The notes below the pieces were generated by a model that had not been told where the DNA came from, made no database searches, and was given only the letters and a program-made list of their open reading frames with translations. A stretch of 33,858 bases of DNA from Zoogloeaceae bacterium (GTDB taxonomy: Bacteria > Pseudomonadota > Gammaproteobacteria > Burkholderiales > Rhodocyclaceae), in NCBI GenBank assembly GCA_031276915.1, contig JAISME010000169.1, positions 1-33,858 on the forward strand, given 5' to 3'. The position numbers and the translations under genes are program-made. Shown here piece by piece: positions 31,397 through 33,858 of this stretch (the stretch's first letter is position 1; every line of letters begins with the position of its first letter).

Positions 31397-32340
31397 CCAT
31401 TTTCCTTTCCTCCCTGCTTCGCCGTTTTTCCTCCGGTTACCGCGAGCGTGGCTGGACGGAGATTTCCGCCGCCGATTACGCCGAGACCTGGCAACGCCAC
31501 GGCGGCAGCGTTGCCACGCATCCGGCCTTCGTCGAACGGCTTTCCCGCCTCGCGGACATTCCGGTGCGCTACCTGGGCTGGTCACGGGAAAATACACACA
31601 TCGCGGCCATTCCCGTCTGGGGACGACATCTGGCGCTTTCCCGGGCAGCCCTGAAATCGCTGGGCAAAAAGGGCTGCTTCGATCTCGGCAACGCGGAAGT
31701 GATCCTGCCGGTCGCGGAAACAACGGCGGAAACAGCGACAAAAGTGGCCGAAATCCCGCTGCGCCATGCGGGCCGTTATCTGTCAAACCGGCATGCGAGC
31801 GCGTTCACGGGATTGCTGCGCCAGCAAGAGACGCTCGCTGTTCTGAAGCAAACGGAGCGGCTTTCCGCGAAATTCCGCTACAACCAGCGCCGCGAGCTGC
31901 GGCTGTTCATGGACGCGGGCGGCGTCATCCGCCCGGTGCGGGATTTCACGCCCGCGGAACTGGCGGGTTTCTACACGGACCTGTTCCGGCAACGGTGGGG
32001 ATTCCCCGCGACCGGCGCAGCGCGAATGGCGGAGACATTCACCCTGCTGCGCGACTGGATGACGGGTTCGGTTCTTTTCCTGCGCGACGCGCCCGTCGCC
32101 GTGCAGGTGCTCTACCGCGTGGAGTCGCCGCGCTGGGTGAGCGTGGAATTCGTAAACGGCGGCGTCGACCCGCAAAGCCGCGATTTCAGCCCTGGCAGCG
32201 TGCTCACCTGGCTCAACACGGAAACCGAACGGGAAACGGCCCGGACGCTCGGCAAATCGCTCCGCTATTCCTTCGGCCGCGCCGACCGCGACTACAAGAC
32301 GCGCTGGTGCGTAGCGGAACAAGTCCTGCAATCGCCATGA
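31393..32340 (+). CDS. Mig-14-like protein (GNAT-type fold, antimicrobial-peptide-resistance family)
   Basis: 'GWTEISAADYAETWQRHGGSVATHPAFVERL', 'LSAKFRYNQRRELRLFMDAGGVIRPV', partner of a core-type glycosyltransferase; GTGA overlap with the previous gene. Confidence 0.68.
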   Translation: MTIFLSSLLRRFSSGYRERGWTEISAADYAETWQRHGGSVATHPAFVERLSRLADIPVRYLGWSRENTHIAAIPVWGRHLALSRAALKSLGKKGCFDLGNAEVILPVAETTAETATKVAEIPLRHAGRYLSNRHASAFTGLLRQQETLAVLKQTERLSAKFRYNQRRELRLFMDAGGVIRPVRDFTPAELAGFYTDLFRQRWGFPATGAARMAETFTLLRDWMTGSVLFLRDAPVAVQVLYRVESPRWVSVEFVNGGVDPQSRDFSPGSVLTWLNTETERETARTLGKSLRYSFGRADRDYKTRWCVAEQVLQSP

Positions 32341-32388
32341 CCGCTTTCACGGGTAACCCGTATACGCTCTCCTTTCCAGGAGGATGTC

Positions 32389-32529
32389 ATGGCGCGAAAG
32401 GCAAGCGGAGCGGATCAAGCCGCGGCAGCGCGCGCGTTGTCGGGGACGGTGAAAACAGCGGATGAACCGGGGACGGCGCGTATGGTGTCGCTGCCGCTGG
32501 AAAAGCCGGTTCCATCAGGGAAGCCCTGA
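32389..32529 (+). CDS. Small ORF (46 aa), hypothetical
   Basis: Strong SD AGGAGG 5 nt upstream of ATG; MARKASGADQAAAARALSGTVKTADEPGTARMVSLPLEKPVPSGKP*. Confidence 0.4.
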   Translation: MARKASGADQAAAARALSGTVKTADEPGTARMVSLPLEKPVPSGKP

Positions 32530-32580
32530 TCCACGGGCGGGATTCCAGATTGGAGTTCGTTCCACGATGGTGGAAAAAAA

Positions 32581-32611
32581 TCCCCCGGGATTCATTGCCG
32601 GGGGAGATTTT
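32581..32611. terminator. Rho-independent terminator downstream of the dnaE operon (possibly bidirectional)
   Basis: TCCCCCGG-N9-CCGGGGGA, A-run on the left (gtggaaaaaa) and 'gatttt' on the right. Confidence 0.75.
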
Positions 32612-32734
32612 GCTTGCCAGCGGTTCGTGGCGTTGCGCCGCCGGAACGCCCGGAGCCGCTTCCTGCGAGGCGGTGGATTCCGGGCCGGGTCGTCTGCTGG
32701 TTGCGCGCCTGTCACATGCCCGTATATATAAACC

Positions 32735-33334
32735 TCACTTCGGCAGGACTACGCTCCTGTACCGGCATCTGCTGGGAATATATTTGGCAATCTTGGTGAA
32801 AGACTGTATTTGGCTGGAGCCACTCACGAGACAACCCCAGACGATGGAACCACCGCCAGCATAATTTTTCTTGCTACCACCAGCGATACCCGAGGCCAGA
32901 GGCGTTTCGGGAACACCGGAATCACCGTCGATCTTGCCAAACCCCGCGGCCAGCCCAATCACGATCCCCAGTCTATCCAGCGTTTTGTTCCTGCCGCCAT
33001 ACCAGATGCGGACAACAGAGTAGTCATCACTTCCCCCGATCTGGATTTTCTTTACATTGGCCGTTGGCTTGAATTCGTAGTTGAAGCTGCCTTTGATCGG
33101 CTTCCCGGTGCCGGGATAACCCGTTTGGGGAAGTGAGCCATTTTCGGTCCAGTAGTCAACGAAAGCCGCTTTGGCCCCTGCCGAGAGTTGCAGCCCTTCG
33201 GCGATGTAGGCGCGGATGGTGTAAGCCTGATAGGCGGGAAGCGCGATGGCGGCAAGGATGCCGATGATGGCAACAACGATCATCAGTTCGATGAGCGTGA
33301 AGCCGCGCTGGAAAACGCGTACAAGATGTTTCAT
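32735..33334 (-). CDS. Type IV pilin (PilA-like), second copy
   Basis: [11 protein letters not shown]^[37 protein letters not shown]-terminal Cys pair 'WGC...KYIPSRC'. ORF track start 33796 runs through the leader repeat; ATG at 33334 has an AAAGGAGC RBS. Confidence 0.95.
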   Translation of the reverse strand: MKHLVRVFQRGFTLIELMIVVAIIGILAAIALPAYQAYTIRAYIAEGLQLSAGAKAAFVDYWTENGSLPQTGYPGTGKPIKGSFNYEFKPTANVKKIQIGGSDDYSVVRIWYGGRNKTLDRLGIVIGLAAGFGKIDGDSGVPETPLASGIAGGSKKNYAGGGSIVWGCLVSGSSQIQSFTKIAKYIPSRCRYRSVVLPK

Positions 33335-33368
33335 GATGATGCTCCTTTGGAAAAAAAGAAGGAAGAAC

Positions 33369-33406
33369 AAAAAAGGCCGCGGACGCGTGAAAGACACGCG
33401 CCCGCG
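33369..33406 (-). promoter_or_regulatory. Terminator-like hairpin plus U-tract upstream of second pilin RBS
   Basis: Minus strand CGCGG-g-CGCGTG-tcttt-CACGCG-t-CCGCG-GCC-TTTTTT; stem arm sequence differs from copy 1 while the pairing is retained. Confidence 0.68.
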
Positions 33407-33414
33407 ACCGGGGT

Positions 33415-33708
33415 GGTCCTGCGGACGGCATTTGTCATCCGCGGATTTGCGCCTTCCCGTGGGGGAAACGGCAAGGTGGGGGGAGCATCCTGTTCCCTCG
33501 TGTCCGAACGGGAGCAGGATGCTCCCGCTACTTTGCCGTCGGTCCTGCGAACGGCGATTGCCCTGCGGGCAGCAATAATTGTTTTGGGGAAACCCGCCGT
33601 CCGCAGGACCGACGTGGCAATCCACGCGGTGGTTCAGTTTTCCGAAACGCTGAAGCAAATTACAAGGCCGTCTGGATTGCCACGGGCCTTCGGCCCTCGC
33701 AATGACGA
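33415..33708 (-). repeat. Pilin-leader repeat, copy 2
   Basis: Colinear with 8317-8612. Confidence 0.92.
33674..33706. repeat. GTCATTGCGAGGGCC...GGCAATCC dispersed palindromic element, copy 2
   Basis: GGATTGCCACGGGCCTTCGGCCCTCGCAATGAC. Confidence 0.85.
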
Positions 33709-33734
33709 AGATTTGGAAGGTTGCGGGAAAAATT

Positions 33735-33779
33735 GCTGTCCGCAGGGTCGCCGTCCGCAGGGTTGCCGTCCGCAGGACC
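33735..33779. repeat. 15-bp tandem repeat, 3 units
   Basis: GCTGTCCGCAGGGTC / GCCGTCCGCAGGGTT / GCCGTCCGCAGGACC. Confidence 0.85.
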
Positions 33780-33858
33780 GGGCCTGCGGTTCTCACAATG
33801 ATGCGTTGGGGCGTGATCGCAGGAACAAGGGGAAACGCGCCCGCGATCGGAGTGATAA

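Noticed and set aside
33335-33796. N-terminal extension of the pilin 2 ORF
   Set aside because: The open frame reads through the leader repeat; the real start is ATG 33334 with SD and a canonical prepilin leader.

Overview
This 33.9 kb window is GC-rich and most likely comes from a betaproteobacterial chromosome (inferred from gene content). Most of it is housekeeping genes: DUF815 ATPase, mltA, a WbpM/CapD-type epimerase, groES-groEL with a textbook CIRCE operator, an AlkC-like alkylation-repair protein, a cytochrome c'-like lipoprotein, RDD protein, ilvA, yebC, ruvC, DUF58, TgpA-type transglutaminase, mltB, an OmpR-type response regulator, the full atpIBEFHAGDC operon (minus strand), and dnaE with a glycosyltransferase and a Mig-14-like gene. 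The most unusual content is non-coding. Two minus-strand type IV pilin genes (7559-8158 and 32735-33334) share a long repeated leader. It has terminator-like hairpins just upstream of the RBS, an extended GGGAGCA palindrome and a dispersed GTCATTGCGAGGG palindrome. Separately, a 223-bp ungapped repeat occurs at 145-367 and 8912-9134, with a partial third copy at the left edge. It contains a near-consensus sigma-54 -24/-12 promoter, a perfect-consensus IHF site and a GTGAC-N7-GTCAC upstream palindrome, all pointing left. The copy near the first pilin is followed by a 24-bp hairpin, a (GCACAAC)8 tandem repeat and an 18-bp perfect hairpin before the pilin. I read this as a duplicated sigma-54 regulatory module with a highly structured leader, or a family of sigma-54-dependent small RNAs. 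A frameshifted draG-like remnant lies between groEL and the first pilin. All alignments and counts were made by eye.
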